A stretch of DNA of 64,000 nt, taken from Methylocystis sp. L43 (GTDB lineage: Bacteria; Pseudomonadota; Alphaproteobacteria; Rhizobiales; Beijerinckiaceae). Made by a program: the position numbers and the translations under genes. This document shows, one piece after another, positions 1 through 8,721 of the stretch (position 1 is the first letter of the stretch; every line of letters starts with the position of its first letter). The DNA lies in the NCBI RefSeq assembly GCF_015709525.1, contig NZ_JADNRA010000036.1:124001-188000 (forward strand). The letters run 5' to 3'. Under the pieces are notes generated by a model, which searched no databases, was not told where the DNA came from, and was given only the letters and a program-made list of their open reading frames with translations.

Positions 1-2
1 CT

Positions 3-884
3 CTCTTCGCCTCGCTGGTCACCGCCATCTGCCAATCCGTCACCGATCTCGGCACAAAAGCCGCGACGCGGACGGCCGACGATCGCGCGATTCTCGCCGC
101 ACAATGGTGCGCGGGCGCTGTCCTGCTGAGCCTTGCTTGCGTCATCTTCTATCCTGGCCTTCTCGGCGCGCCGCGCGAGACCCTCGCGTCGCTGACGAGG
201 CCCGAATTCTCGAGTCTCCTCGCCTGGTCGGGCGCGCTCAATGTCGTCGCCTATGTGCTCTACATCCGCGCCTTTCGACTGTCAGACGCGTCGCTGGTCG
301 CGCCGCTCGTCCTGCTCACCCCTGTGTTGATGCTGTTCACCTCGCCGATCATGACCGGCGAGCACGCGCCGCCGATGGGCGTCTTCGGCGTGCTGTTCAC
401 GGTGCTCGGCGTCGGCTTGCTCGACGCCGATCGGGCAAACGGGCGCCGCTTCAACTTCCCTGTCTTCGCGCGCGACAAGGGCGCGCGGATGATGATTGGC
501 ACCGCCGTGATCTGGAGCGTCACCGCCAATATCGACAAGCTCGGCGTCAGGGCGTCGACGCCGCTCATCTGGATCGCGGCGGTGACGATCGTCATCGCGT
601 TTTGCGCCCTGCTCTACTGGCTTGCCGCGCGCCGCCCCGCGCCAAGCGCGTTCGATTTGCGTTACGCCATCGGCGCGGGGTCGGCGATGGCCTTCGGCAA
701 CACGTTGCAGATGTGGGCGCTCACCGTGCTGTTCACGCCTTACGTGATCGCCATCAAGCGATTGTCGGCGCTCTTCACGGTTGTCGCGAGCGGACGTGTG
801 CTGAAGGAGGAGTCAAGCGGCCGGCTGCTTGGCGCGGCGGTGATGCTGTTTGGCGCGGTCATGATCGCGCTGGCAAGGGAGTAA
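3..884 (+). CDS. EamA/DMT-family membrane permease, 5'-truncated by window edge
   Basis: The reading frame is open from the first bases of the window, so the start lies outside it; about 293 residues are visible. Repeated hydrophobic helices separated by short basic loops, with about 8 or more candidate membrane segments in two similar halves, match the EamA (drug/metabolite transporter) fold. The second half contains the typical Gly/Ala-rich helices (IGAGSAMAFGNTLQMWAL) and a short basic C-terminus. The protein should sit in the inner membrane and move small metabolites; the substrate cannot be read from sequence. The ATG at 255 is internal, because clearly coding hydrophobic sequence continues upstream of it. 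The gene stops at the edge of the AT-rich insert that follows. Confidence 0.8.
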   Translation, partial: LFASLVTAICQSVTDLGTKAATRTADDRAILAAQWCAGAVLLSLACVIFYPGLLGAPRETLASLTRPEFSSLLAWSGALNVVAYVLYIRAFRLSDASLVAPLVLLTPVLMLFTSPIMTGEHAPPMGVFGVLFTVLGVGLLDADRANGRRFNFPVFARDKGARMMIGTAVIWSVTANIDKLGVRASTPLIWIAAVTIVIAFCALLYWLAARRPAPSAFDLRYAIGAGSAMAFGNTLQMWALTVLFTPYVIAIKRLSALFTVVASGRVLKEESSGRLLGAAVMLFGAVMIALARE

Positions 885-892
885 ATATTTTT

Positions 893-1966
893 TCAAACCC
901 AATGGGTTGTCAACCACAAAAAAACGTAGTTGGAGGCAACGCCTACAGTAAGTGCTCCAATCATCGATAGAGTTGCATTCACCCAAGATCCTGAAATTGC
1001 GTTCTGACGTTGCTCATAGGCTTCCTCAGATTTAGTTGTAAGCAACAAAGCGCCCTTTGCTTCGTAATAAAGAATACTTTCAAATATAGCACAGAACACT
1101 CCTATTATCAGCGCCATAACTACCATATAAAGAATGACAGATACCATGTATATAGCGACGCTTCCTGATAAGCCCTGCTTAGCAATATAAGTTACGATGT
1201 CAACGACTCTATCGCTATTTGCCAGATTCGAGATATGCTCATTGAATGTGGCAAGCTGCAATCGCTCGTATGATTTGATCGCATGAAAGAGTCCGGCGTT
1301 CGCTACGAGAAACAACACCAGGGCTGTCCAAAAAATTATCCAGCCTTTGTTATTCGATACCCAAAGGAGTCGCTCAGAAATTTTTGCCTTTCTCGCCGTT
1401 TGTAGGTGTCCTTCGATAAGCGAGGCCAAATCCACACCCCAAGAGCGTGCTGTATGGTGAATTCTATAATAGAAACCCACGTAGCTTTCCTCAAAGCGCC
1501 CTCCAATTGGCTCTAAAGGCCGATAGCGTTTCCGCGAGTCACGGAAGTCAATCTCTATTGTTTGCTTCTCTGGCACATTTCTATCAATGAATTTGATGAG
1601 ATATGTCCAAGATAGCTGGAACCCGATGGACTCCCTCGGCCTTACCTCTGCATAATTATAAAAATCGTCAATAGAGTTGATAAGCACCGTTGTGCTATCG
1701 CTATATTCGATCAAAATTGAAAATTGAATAAGACGGGCTTCATTCTGTTGCGAGATTCGCTGATCGAGAAGCTGAAATATGTTTGCTATATCGTCTCGAT
1801 CAATCTCGAAAAAACCTTGAACATGGCCACTAATCGTTTGAGATTTACCTAGAAGCCCAGATATAAAATCGTAGAATGATGAAGGAGAGCAAGGCAGCAA
1901 AACAGCATAATCTTGTTCTTCTTGCTGACTCGGGGTCTTGCCGCTCATGAAAATCTCGTCAGTCAT
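893..1966 (-). CDS. hypothetical membrane protein in an AT-rich insert
   Basis: About 357 residues, not recognised. A soluble N-terminal domain of roughly 205 residues (charged, with aromatic-rich beta-like stretches and a motif PEKQTIEIDF near 135) precedes three or four hydrophobic segments at about 212-232, 268-300 and 330-355, giving a membrane-anchored C-terminus. Two ATG codons are adjacent; the second, at 1966, has the better spacing from an upstream GGAGAG. Base composition is strikingly AT-rich against the surrounding sequence, with codons such as ATA, AAT and TTA rare elsewhere here, which suggests recent horizontal acquisition. It sits where the toxin partner of the neighbouring Phd-type antitoxin would be expected, but shows no resemblance to a RelE/YoeB or PIN toxin. 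Confidence 0.6.
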   Translation of the reverse strand: MTDEIFMSGKTPSQQEEQDYAVLLPCSPSSFYDFISGLLGKSQTISGHVQGFFEIDRDDIANIFQLLDQRISQQNEARLIQFSILIEYSDSTTVLINSIDDFYNYAEVRPRESIGFQLSWTYLIKFIDRNVPEKQTIEIDFRDSRKRYRPLEPIGGRFEESYVGFYYRIHHTARSWGVDLASLIEGHLQTARKAKISERLLWVSNNKGWIIFWTALVLFLVANAGLFHAIKSYERLQLATFNEHISNLANSDRVVDIVTYIAKQGLSGSVAIYMVSVILYMVVMALIIGVFCAIFESILYYEAKGALLLTTKSEEAYEQRQNAISGSWVNATLSMIGALTVGVASNYVFLWLTTHWV

Positions 1967-2033
1967 CATTTCTCTCCAATCGTCATAATTGGCAGCAATT
2001 ACAGCTTATCCCTGTCAAAATTCAACATAGTTC

Positions 2034-2264
2034 CTATTTCCCTCCGTTTAACTTCTCGGTTGCAGCCATCAGCCGCTCGGCGTTTCGCGGGCTCCGTAAC
2101 AGGTAGCTCGTCTCCTCATAGGACGCGAAATCCTCGAGCGGGATCAACAGAGCCGCCGGCTCACCCTTGTCACGGGTAATGACGACGGGCTCGCGGTCTT
2201 CGGCGACGCGATCAAGCGTGGCGGCGAGGTTCTTGCGAAGATCGCTCTGAGAAATTTTGCGCAT
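2034..2264 (-). CDS. Phd/YefM-family antitoxin, without an adjacent toxin
   Basis: 76 residues with the classic N-terminal Phd/YefM pattern: a short DNA-binding segment (SDLRKNLAATLDRVAEDREP), a VVITRDKGEPAALLIPLEDF strand-turn-strand, and a C-terminal toxin-binding tail (YEETSYLLRSPRNAERLMAA). Such proteins neutralise a RelE/YoeB- or Doc-type toxin and repress their own promoter. The toxin normally follows immediately. Here the stop codon is followed only by a 9-codon frame (1999-2028) and then the AT-rich insert, so the toxin is missing or was displaced. No strong ribosome binding site precedes the ATG. Confidence 0.75.
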   Translation of the reverse strand: MRKISQSDLRKNLAATLDRVAEDREPVVITRDKGEPAALLIPLEDFASYEETSYLLRSPRNAERLMAATEKLNGGK

Positions 2265-2277
2265 GGCTTGATTTATC

Positions 2278-2387
2278 CGTCATGGCCGGGCTTGTCCCGG
2301 CCATCCACGCCGAGACGTTGCGCTCGCTTCGCAAGATTGGCGGCGGCGCTACCGCGTGGATGCCCTGCGACAAGCGCGGGCATTGCG
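2278..2387. repeat. REP-like doublet (two inverted palindromic units)
   Basis: Unit 1 (2278-2309) contains a 9-bp perfect stem with a 5-nt loop (ATGGCCGGG/CCCGGCCAT, 2282-2304) and ends CCATCCACG. Unit 2 (2355-2387) starts CGTGGATG and carries a similar GCCC..GCGACAAGCGCGGGC core in the opposite orientation. The pair resembles the bacterial interspersed mosaic arrangement of REP elements common in Rhizobiales. It lies between the 3' end of lepA and the antitoxin and could also stop lepA transcription. Confidence 0.65.
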
Positions 2388-2408
2388 CGGGAGAGCTTCG
2401 GGAACCCC

Positions 2409-4214
2409 CTACTCCTCCATCTTCAGCGCGGCGATGAACGCCTCCTGCGGAATCTCGACGCGGCCAAACTGGCGCATCTTCTTCTTGCCTTCCTTCTGCT
2501 TCTCCAGGAGCTTGCGCTTGCGGGTCACGTCGCCGCCATAGCATTTCGCGGTGACGTCCTTGCGGAAGGCGCGCACCGTCTCGCGGGCGATGATCTTGCC
2601 GCCAATCGCCGCCTGAATCGGCACCTGGAACATATGCGGCGGGATCAGCTCCTTTAATTTCTCGCACATCTGCCGGCCACGTCCGTCGGCGCGCGTGCGA
2701 TGCACGAGCATGGAGAGCGCGTCGACCGGCTCGGCGTTGACGAGGATGCTCATCTTGACGAGATCGCCGGCGCGATAGTCGGTGATCTGATAATCGAAGG
2801 ACGCATAACCCTTCGAGATCGACTTGAGCCGGTCATAGAAATCAAACACCACCTCGTTGAGCGGCAGATCGTAGACCGCCATGGCGCGCTTGCCGACATA
2901 GTTGAGATCGACCTGCACCCCGCGCCGGTCCTGACAGAGTTTCAGCACCGAGCCGAGATAGTCGTCGGGCGTCAGGATCGTCGCCCTGATCCAGGGCTCG
3001 TTGATCTCCTCGATCTTCACGACATCCGGCATGTCGGCCGGATTGTGCAGCTCGATCTCGTCGCCGTTGGTCATGCTGATCTTGTAGATGACCGACGGCG
3101 CCGTCGCGATGAGATCGAGATCGAACTCCCGCTGCAGACGTTCCTGAATGATTTCGAGATGCAGCAGGCCCAGGAAACCGCAGCGGAATCCGAAGCCGAG
3201 CGCCGCGGACGTCTCCATCTCATAAGAGAAGCTGGCGTCGTTCAGGCGCAGCTTGCCGATCGCCGCGCGCAAATCCTCGAAGTCGGCGGCGTCCACCGGA
3301 AAGAGTCCGCAGAACACCACGGGCTGCGCCGGCTTGAAGCCGGGCAGCGCCTCGGCGGTCGGCTTCTTGTCGTCGGTGATCGTATCGCCGACGCGGGTAT
3401 CCGCCACTTGCTTGATCTGCGCCGTGATGAAGCCGACTTCGCCGGGACCAAGCGCCGCGACATCCTGCATTTTAGGACGAAAGACGCCGATCTTATCCAC
3501 TTCGTAATGGGCGTCGGCCGCCATCATTTTGATCTTCTGGCCCTTCTTCAGGGTTCCATCGAAGATTCGCACCAGCACGACCACGCCGAGATAAGCGTCA
3601 TACCAGCTGTCGACGAGCAGCGCCTTCAAAGGCGCCTTCTCGTCGCCATTTGGCGGCGGCAGGCGCGTGACGATCGCCTCGAGCACGTCGGGAATGCCGA
3701 TGCCCGTCTTGGCCGAAATGAGCACCGCGCCCGAGGCGTCGAGCCCGATGACCTCCTCGATCTGCTCCTTGATGCGGTCGGGCTCGGCCGCTGGAAGGTC
3801 GATCTTGTTGAGGACGGGAACGATCTCATGGCCGGCGTCGATGGCCTGATAGACGTTGGCGAGCGTCTGCGCCTCGACTCCCTGGGAGGCGTCGACGACC
3901 AGCAGCGAGCCTTCGCAGGCCTTCAGCGAGCGGGACACTTCATAGGCGAAGTCGACGTGGCCCGGCGTGTCCATCAGATTGAGGACGTAATCCTTGCCGT
4001 CCTTGGCCTTGTAATTGAGGCGCACCGTCTGCGCCTTGATCGTGATGCCGCGTTCGCGCTCGATATCCATCGAATCGAGCACCTGCTCGACCATGTCGCG
4101 CGCGGCGACCGTCCCCGTCTCCTGAATGAGCCGGTCGGCCAGGGTCGATTTGCCGTGGTCGATATGCGCGACAATCGAGAAATTGCGGATGTTTTCGATC
4201 TTGTGGGCGGTCAT
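2409..4214 (-). CDS. lepA: translation elongation factor 4 (LepA/EF4)
   Basis: A 601-residue GTPase, the usual LepA length. The N-terminus shows [20 protein letters not shown] (P-loop), the DTPGH G3 motif and the NKIDLP G4 motif. LepA-type domains II-V and the LepA-specific C-terminal domain end with [22 protein letters not shown]4 binds ribosomes and affects elongation or assembly, notably under ionic stress. The frame extends 23 codons upstream, but family comparison favours the ATG at 4214 ([11 protein letters not shown]). In many bacteria lepA is followed by lepB; here it is followed by a REP doublet, so it looks monocistronic. Confidence 0.97.
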   Translation of the reverse strand: MTAHKIENIRNFSIVAHIDHGKSTLADRLIQETGTVAARDMVEQVLDSMDIERERGITIKAQTVRLNYKAKDGKDYVLNLMDTPGHVDFAYEVSRSLKACEGSLLVVDASQGVEAQTLANVYQAIDAGHEIVPVLNKIDLPAAEPDRIKEQIEEVIGLDASGAVLISAKTGIGIPDVLEAIVTRLPPPNGDEKAPLKALLVDSWYDAYLGVVVLVRIFDGTLKKGQKIKMMAADAHYEVDKIGVFRPKMQDVAALGPGEVGFITAQIKQVADTRVGDTITDDKKPTAEALPGFKPAQPVVFCGLFPVDAADFEDLRAAIGKLRLNDASFSYEMETSAALGFGFRCGFLGLLHLEIIQERLQREFDLDLIATAPSVIYKISMTNGDEIELHNPADMPDVVKIEEINEPWIRATILTPDDYLGSVLKLCQDRRGVQVDLNYVGKRAMAVYDLPLNEVVFDFYDRLKSISKGYASFDYQITDYRAGDLVKMSILVNAEPVDALSMLVHRTRADGRGRQMCEKLKELIPPHMFQVPIQAAIGGKIIARETVRAFRKDVTAKCYGGDVTRKRKLLEKQKEGKKKMRQFGRVEIPQEAFIAALKMEE

Positions 4215-4326
4215 GTGCGCGGGGATAGCAGCGCCCGCCAAGGAATGAAAGGGCGCGCCGGCCCGCGCCCAGCGCCATTTCATTCCTAGCCGGGCGGCTT
4301 AGGGGCCGCCTGAGCCTTCTGGAAGG

Positions 4327-4920
4327 CTACTTCTTCTCCATCCGCGCCTCGAGCTCCGCCTTGCCCTTGTTAAAAAGCTCGATTGCCTTGGGCACGGCCC
4401 AGCGGATGAAGGCGTCCGCCGCCTTCACGGCCATGCAGCCGATCTGGGTCACGAGCGAGACCGTCTTGTCGAACCAGGGCAAAGCCGGGCTGTCGGCGGG
4501 GAATTTGCCCCTGACCCAGGCGACGCCGTCCCGGGTCTTTTCCGAGATGAGGCTCCACAGCACGACGGCGGGATCGGACGAAGGCGCGGTGGCGATCGCG
4601 TGGCGTAGCCGCACGACCTCCGCCGTAGCCTCATCGGCACGGCGATTGGCGGCTTCGAGCTGCCGAGACATCTCAAGCGCTTTCGTCGACGCTCCGGCGT
4701 TCTCCGCGGCGAGGCGGTCGCGCTCGGCGGTCATCGCCGCCAGGCTGTCGCGAACATCGTCGCGCTCCTTGGCGTAGGCGTTCGCCTTCGCCACGATCTC
4801 GGACTTCTCGAAAATCTGCCGGTCGCGCTCCATGCGCGTCGCTTTGAGCTGCTCCTGCAGATTGGTCAGTTCGGAGCGGGAAACCGTATCTTCGGGTTGC
4901 GATGAAGTTTCTTCGGACAT
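4327..4920 (-). CDS. hypothetical coiled-coil protein
   Basis: 197 residues. Residues of about 10-95 are strongly heptad-like and rich in E, K, R, A and Q (RSELTNLQEQLKATRMERDR onward), predicting a long coiled coil. A C-terminal amphipathic/hydrophobic part follows (PWFDKTVSLVTQIGCMAVKA) and the end is basic. No signal peptide is seen. The start at 4920 is chosen because it is preceded by an excellent AAAGGAGG; the frame extends 19 codons further without such a site. It is encoded upstream of lepA on the same strand with a gap of about 110 bp. The function is not recognised. Confidence 0.75.
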   Translation of the reverse strand: MSEETSSQPEDTVSRSELTNLQEQLKATRMERDRQIFEKSEIVAKANAYAKERDDVRDSLAAMTAERDRLAAENAGASTKALEMSRQLEAANRRADEATAEVVRLRHAIATAPSSDPAVVLWSLISEKTRDGVAWVRGKFPADSPALPWFDKTVSLVTQIGCMAVKAADAFIRWAVPKAIELFNKGKAELEARMEKK

Positions 4921-5112
4921 GGCCGCCTCCTTTAGGGAGAGGATGGCTCGCGATGTGCGAACGGGTCGCGCGAGCAAAAACGGAATGGCCTCGGTGGCGG
5001 TTCGGCCTCAAAATCGCGCGCCAAGCGCGAACATGTTTAGTGTCAAAAAACTGATTCTGCAAAACCGGCGTAGCGGCGCAGTTATTACACACTGCGCCAT
5101 CGTGGATTGGCC

Positions 5113-5472
5113 TTACTGCGCGCGACCGGCGGCCGATTGCAGTCGCTGCGCCGCCGAAAGGCACTCGCGCGGCGCCGCCAGGCATTTATCGCGCGCTGCG
5201 CCCGCGAGCGCGGCGCCGCCGGCGCGACTCAGCGAAGAGGCTCTCTCGATAACGTCCTGCACGAAACCGGACGCATTTTGTGGCGTCGATGCGCGGGCGG
5301 CTGCGCTTTTCGGCGCAAGCGGCGCGTGATCAGCGCGCCATTGCAGGGCGACGCAGACGAGGAGAATGCAGATCGCGCATTTGGCAAGAAAAACCAACTC
5401 GTCGTCTCCGTCAGGAAAGCGGTTTCTTGTCAGTGATGGCGCGGCGGGGTTGAGCCTTCGTAAACGCGCCAT
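5113..5472 (-). CDS. small membrane-anchored hypothetical protein
   Basis: 119 residues if started at the ATG at 5472; a longer frame reaches 5553. A basic N-terminus precedes one hydrophobic segment (LVFLAKCAICILLVCVALQW, about 28-47), then an Ala-rich tail with a Cys pair (DKCLAAPRECLSAA). The single anchor plus a C-x6-C pattern loosely recalls small Rhizobiales envelope proteins of the DUF5330 type, but the match is weak. Coding potential is supported mainly by the GC-rich third positions and by the lack of an alternative gene here. Confidence 0.45.
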   Translation of the reverse strand: MARLRRLNPAAPSLTRNRFPDGDDELVFLAKCAICILLVCVALQWRADHAPLAPKSAAARASTPQNASGFVQDVIERASSLSRAGGAALAGAARDKCLAAPRECLSAAQRLQSAAGRAQ

Positions 5473-5613
5473 CGGATTCTTTCCCCGAAAGCCATGGCAA
5501 TAAAATGCAAACCATGTCGATGCGTCGCCGAGTAGCTGTCGAAGCTTTCGCATCGGCTTAGCGGCTGCTTAAGGACGCCCTGCTATCGCTGTTGGCGATA
5601 AGGAGCGTACGCC

Positions 5614-7464
5614 TTGAGTAGCATTGCCGACGACAGCCATTACGAGTCCTGCGTGGACGCCGCCTTGCACGAGCGGGTCGCCGGACGACCGGTGGAAGAG
5701 GCGCGGCATCGGGCGTTCATCGTCGCTCGGCTCATCGTCGCCGCCTGTGTCCTGCTCTCGGCGCCGCTGTTTCTCTTCTTCCATGGCGCACCGACGGTAA
5801 GCGAGTTGGTCCTTTTCCTTTTCGCGCAGATCCCGCTCGCCTCCGTCATCGTATTGTCGCGCACGGGAGATTTGCGCATTGCGCGGAGCCTCTCGATCGG
5901 CGGCTGGATGGCGATGGCGACGGCCATTCACGCGCTGACGCCGGGCTACGACGCCTTTTCAGTCGCGCTGCTGCTCGTTGCGCTCATAGAGGCCGCTCTG
6001 ACGCCCGAAGCCGGCGCGGTCCTCGTCATAGAAGTGGTCGCCGTCGCCGCGCTTGCGCTGACCGCCGGCCTCAATCTGGGGGCGCCGCGCGAACTGCTGA
6101 CTGAACATGCGACGACAGCCATTCTTCTCGGAGCGCCGCTGTTTCTCTATATCGCCGCTCTCGTCTTCGGCGCTGTCCGGGTCGAGCAGGCTCGCGCCCG
6201 CGCCGAAGCGCGCAACGACCGCGAGCTCAAGCTTCTGACAGGCGCCGTCGGCGACATCCTGCTGCACCTCGATCGCGCCGGCTTCGTCCACGCGGTGCTT
6301 GGAGATGCGCGCCATACCTTTGATCTCAATCGGCGCGATCTGATCGGGCGCGAATTCTTCCAGCGCATTCACGTCGCCGACCGACCGAGCTTCCTCAAAG
6401 CCGTCTCCGACGCCGTCGACGGCGAGGCGCTGGCGACCGCAGCTGTTCGCGTTCAGATTGGCGTTGCGCGCAACGCGACCAGTGGATTCCTCGCGCCCGT
6501 TTTCAACTATTTCGAGGCGCGCCTGCGCCGCGCTCATTCAAACGACGAGGAATGCGCAGCGGAGGCCGTCGTCTGCGCCCTGCAAGACGTGCACGCCACG
6601 CTCGAAGCCGATATCGCGCTTGCGGCGGCTCACGCGGCGGCCGAGCGCGCGGCAACCAGCAACGTGCGCCTGCTCGCCAATGTCAGCCATGAGCTGCGCA
6701 CGCCGCTCAACGCCATCATCGGCTTCTCCCAGATGTTGGCGACCGACGAAATTGCGCCTTCCGAACCCGCCAAACAGCGGGAATATGCATCGATCATCAG
6801 CGACTCCGGCAACCATCTGCTTGAGATCGTCAACTCCATTCTGGATATGTCCAGAATCGAATCCGGCGCGATGGAAATCGCCGCTGAGTCCTTCACCCTG
6901 CCGACGCTCGCCGATCAGTGCTGCGATATGATGCAGCTGCAGGCCGATCAGTCTGGCGTGACGCTCGCGCGCGAATATGCCGAAAGCCTTGGCGAGATCG
7001 TCGCCGACAAACGCGGCTGCAGACAGATCTTGATCAATCTGCTCTCTAACGCGCTGAAATTCACGCCGCGCGGCGGCACGGTGAAGCTGGCGCTTCAGCT
7101 CGAAGGAAATCACGTCGCCGTCACCGTCGCCGACGATGGCGCAGGCATCGCCGCAGGCGATCTCGCACGGCTCGGCGATCCCTTCTTTCAGACCCGCGCG
7201 TCGCTCGACAGCGGGCGCGAGGGAACTGGCCTCGGCCTTTCCATGGTGTGCGGACTCGTGGGGCTGCACGGCGGTTCGATCACCATCGAAAGCGGCCTGC
7301 AGGTTGGCACGACGGTTTCCTTGCGCCTGCCGATCGACTGCCGCATCCACCGCGGCGCGACCAGCGGTCCGGCGAGAATTCAGGCGGTCGCGCGACTTGG
7401 CGCGCCGCTCAGCATGGCCGCGGTCGGCGGCGCAGAACCAGCAACGGTGAAGAAAATTGCGTGA
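5614..7464 (+). CDS. membrane sensor histidine kinase, DivJ/PdhS-like
   Basis: 616 residues from a TTG start with AAGGAG nine bases upstream. Five or six hydrophobic segments occupy about 40-190, followed by a PAS-like region (about 205-275). The HisKA motif ANVSHELRTPLNAIIGFS has the phospho-accepting His at residue 359. The N box (ILINLLSNALKF, about 473), G1 (DDGAGIA, about 506) and G2 (GREGTGLGLS, about 534) complete an intact HATPase domain. The combination of a hydrophobic N-terminus, PAS and NVSHELRTPLNAIIGFS matches alphaproteobacterial cell-cycle kinases (DivJ/PleC/PdhS) that act on DivK/PleD. No response regulator is adjacent. The last 8 bases overlap the next gene. Confidence 0.85.
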   Translation: MSSIADDSHYESCVDAALHERVAGRPVEEARHRAFIVARLIVAACVLLSAPLFLFFHGAPTVSELVLFLFAQIPLASVIVLSRTGDLRIARSLSIGGWMAMATAIHALTPGYDAFSVALLLVALIEAALTPEAGAVLVIEVVAVAALALTAGLNLGAPRELLTEHATTAILLGAPLFLYIAALVFGAVRVEQARARAEARNDRELKLLTGAVGDILLHLDRAGFVHAVLGDARHTFDLNRRDLIGREFFQRIHVADRPSFLKAVSDAVDGEALATAAVRVQIGVARNATSGFLAPVFNYFEARLRRAHSNDEECAAEAVVCALQDVHATLEADIALAAAHAAAERAATSNVRLLANVSHELRTPLNAIIGFSQMLATDEIAPSEPAKQREYASIISDSGNHLLEIVNSILDMSRIESGAMEIAAESFTLPTLADQCCDMMQLQADQSGVTLAREYAESLGEIVADKRGCRQILINLLSNALKFTPRGGTVKLALQLEGNHVAVTVADDGAGIAAGDLARLGDPFFQTRASLDSGREGTGLGLSMVCGLVGLHGGSITIESGLQVGTTVSLRLPIDCRIHRGATSGPARIQAVARLGAPLSMAAVGGAEPATVKKIA

Positions 7465-8224
7465 CGCCTCGCTCTACGCCTCTCGCTTTCAGGCTTCCCC
7501 CACCGATCGCGCCCCGCCGCGCGACACACGACGCAATGGGCGTCGCTCAGTCCTTGCGCGCATGTTCGGCGCGACGCCAATCGGCGTCACGCTCATCCTC
7601 GGCATCGCCGCCGTGGCGGCGATCGGCGTGCCCATGAACGCGCTGTTCCTCCAGGACGGAAGACATCCGGCGCCGCTCTTCTCGGCCCAGCCTTCAAATG
7701 CGGTCCTCGGCGCGCCGACGCCGCCGGCGCGCCCGCCGGCGATCGAAGCCCGCACAGAGCGAGACGCGAACGTCCCCGCGCGCCTCTCCCCGAAAGACCT
7801 CATCGCCAGCAAGATCGAAAAGCTTGACGCCGCCAAAAGCCTCGACGGGGGCAAGAGCGCGCCGGCGAAAGCAGATCCGCCGCACACAGCGGACAAGAAG
7901 CGGGACGCAATCGGCCTGCTGATCGTCGGCGATCCGCCGCCGATTAAGGCAAGCGCCAACAAAGCCGACAAGGCGGACAAGGCGGACAAGGCGGACAAGG
8001 CCGCTAGCCCCGACAAAACTGCATCTGTCGACAAAAACGTTCTTTATGCGCAGCGCGCGCTCCTCAAGCTCGGCTATGTGGTGCGCTCCGACGGCGTTCT
8101 CAACGGCGCGACGCGCCATGCTTTGGAGAAGTTCGAGGGCGACGCCGGCCTGCCGGTCAAAGGGCGGATCACGCCGAAATTGCTGCAGCAGCTCGCTGCG
8201 CGCTCCCGCCTCCCGCTCCCTTGA
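7457..8224 (+). CDS. peptidoglycan-binding domain protein with single membrane anchor
   Basis: 255 residues. A cytoplasmic basic N-terminus, one transmembrane segment (about 39-66), a long low-complexity Pro/Ala/Lys linker and a C-terminal PG_binding_1 domain (NVLYAQRALLKLGYVVRSDG, then ATRHALEKFE, about 195-250). It is therefore predicted to be inner-membrane anchored with its binding domain in the periplasm. The TTG start at 7457 overlaps the kinase stop by 8 bases, so the two are very likely co-translated, which suggests the kinase and this cell-wall protein serve one process. The linker has a KAD tripeptide repeat encoded by a 9-bp tandem DNA repeat (7961-8002). Confidence 0.7.
   Translation: MRDASLYASRFQASPTDRAPPRDTRRNGRRSVLARMFGATPIGVTLILGIAAVAAIGVPMNALFLQDGRHPAPLFSAQPSNAVLGAPTPPARPPAIEARTERDANVPARLSPKDLIASKIEKLDAAKSLDGGKSAPAKADPPHTADKKRDAIGLLIVGDPPPIKASANKADKADKADKADKAASPDKTASVDKNVLYAQRALLKLGYVVRSDGVLNGATRHALEKFEGDAGLPVKGRITPKLLQQLAARSRLPLP
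7961..8002 (+). repeat. 9-bp tandem repeat encoding (KAD)n
   Basis: About 4.7 copies of AAGGCGGAC; the first copy is slightly diverged (AAAGCCGAC). It encodes Lys-Ala-Asp triplets in the linker of the peptidoglycan-binding protein. Repeat number can change without shifting the frame, so linker length may vary between strains. Confidence 0.85.
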
Positions 8225-8271
8225 GTCGCGCGCGTTCGACAATCCCGCCGCTCAAGCGCTAGTTTGCGCCC

Positions 8272-8613
8272 ATGCGACTGAGGTCCGACATATTCGTCTC
8301 CGCGCTGATCCGCCGGGCTGAGGTGCAAGGCGCGGTCGCCATGCTGCGCCGGCGCGGCGCCGCTGAAGCCGGCGCGATCTTTGTTAAACTCGATCGGCTT
8401 GACGGGCGCGCCGCCGTCTATGGCCCTGCCCCGCAGAGCGAAGAGCCGCCGGAGGGAGTCGATCGGCTGTTCGCGCGCGTCCATGCAGGCGACTGGCTCG
8501 ATCCGGCGGAGGCCGAGCAGAGGCTCAAGCGCGAGATCATGTTCGACCCCGACCTTTGGATCGTGGAGATCGAGGATCCCGACGGCCGCGTGTTCGTCGA
8601 CCTCGCCGCTTAG
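8272..8613 (+). CDS. DUF1491 family protein
   Basis: 113 residues. The sequence MRLRSDIFVSALIRRAE, a VKLDRLDGRAAVYGPAP strand region and the C-terminal FDPDLWIVEIEDPDGRVFVD match the alphaproteobacterial DUF1491 family over its whole length. The protein is small, acidic and cytoplasmic with no signal peptide; its function is unknown. It starts 47 bp after the peptidoglycan-binding gene on the same strand and may share its transcript. Confidence 0.85.
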   Translation: MRLRSDIFVSALIRRAEVQGAVAMLRRRGAAEAGAIFVKLDRLDGRAAVYGPAPQSEEPPEGVDRLFARVHAGDWLDPAEAEQRLKREIMFDPDLWIVEIEDPDGRVFVDLAA

Positions 8614-8721
8614 CGCAAGCAGGTTTGCGAAAAAGCCGACAAACTTTTTCGATGAGAACCTGCTCTCTTTTGATGGAGCGATTCCTGTCGATCACATGAT
8701 CCCATGCGATCAGGAAGCGTC

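Noticed and set aside
1999-2028. Nine-codon frame after the orphan antitoxin as a toxin remnant
   Set aside because: Too short and without any RelE/YoeB-like residues; cannot be told from chance.
2700-4289. 529-codon open frame on the plus strand
   Set aside because: Lies entirely opposite lepA, has no ribosome site and a His/Asp/Arg-rich composition typical of antisense frames in GC-rich DNA.
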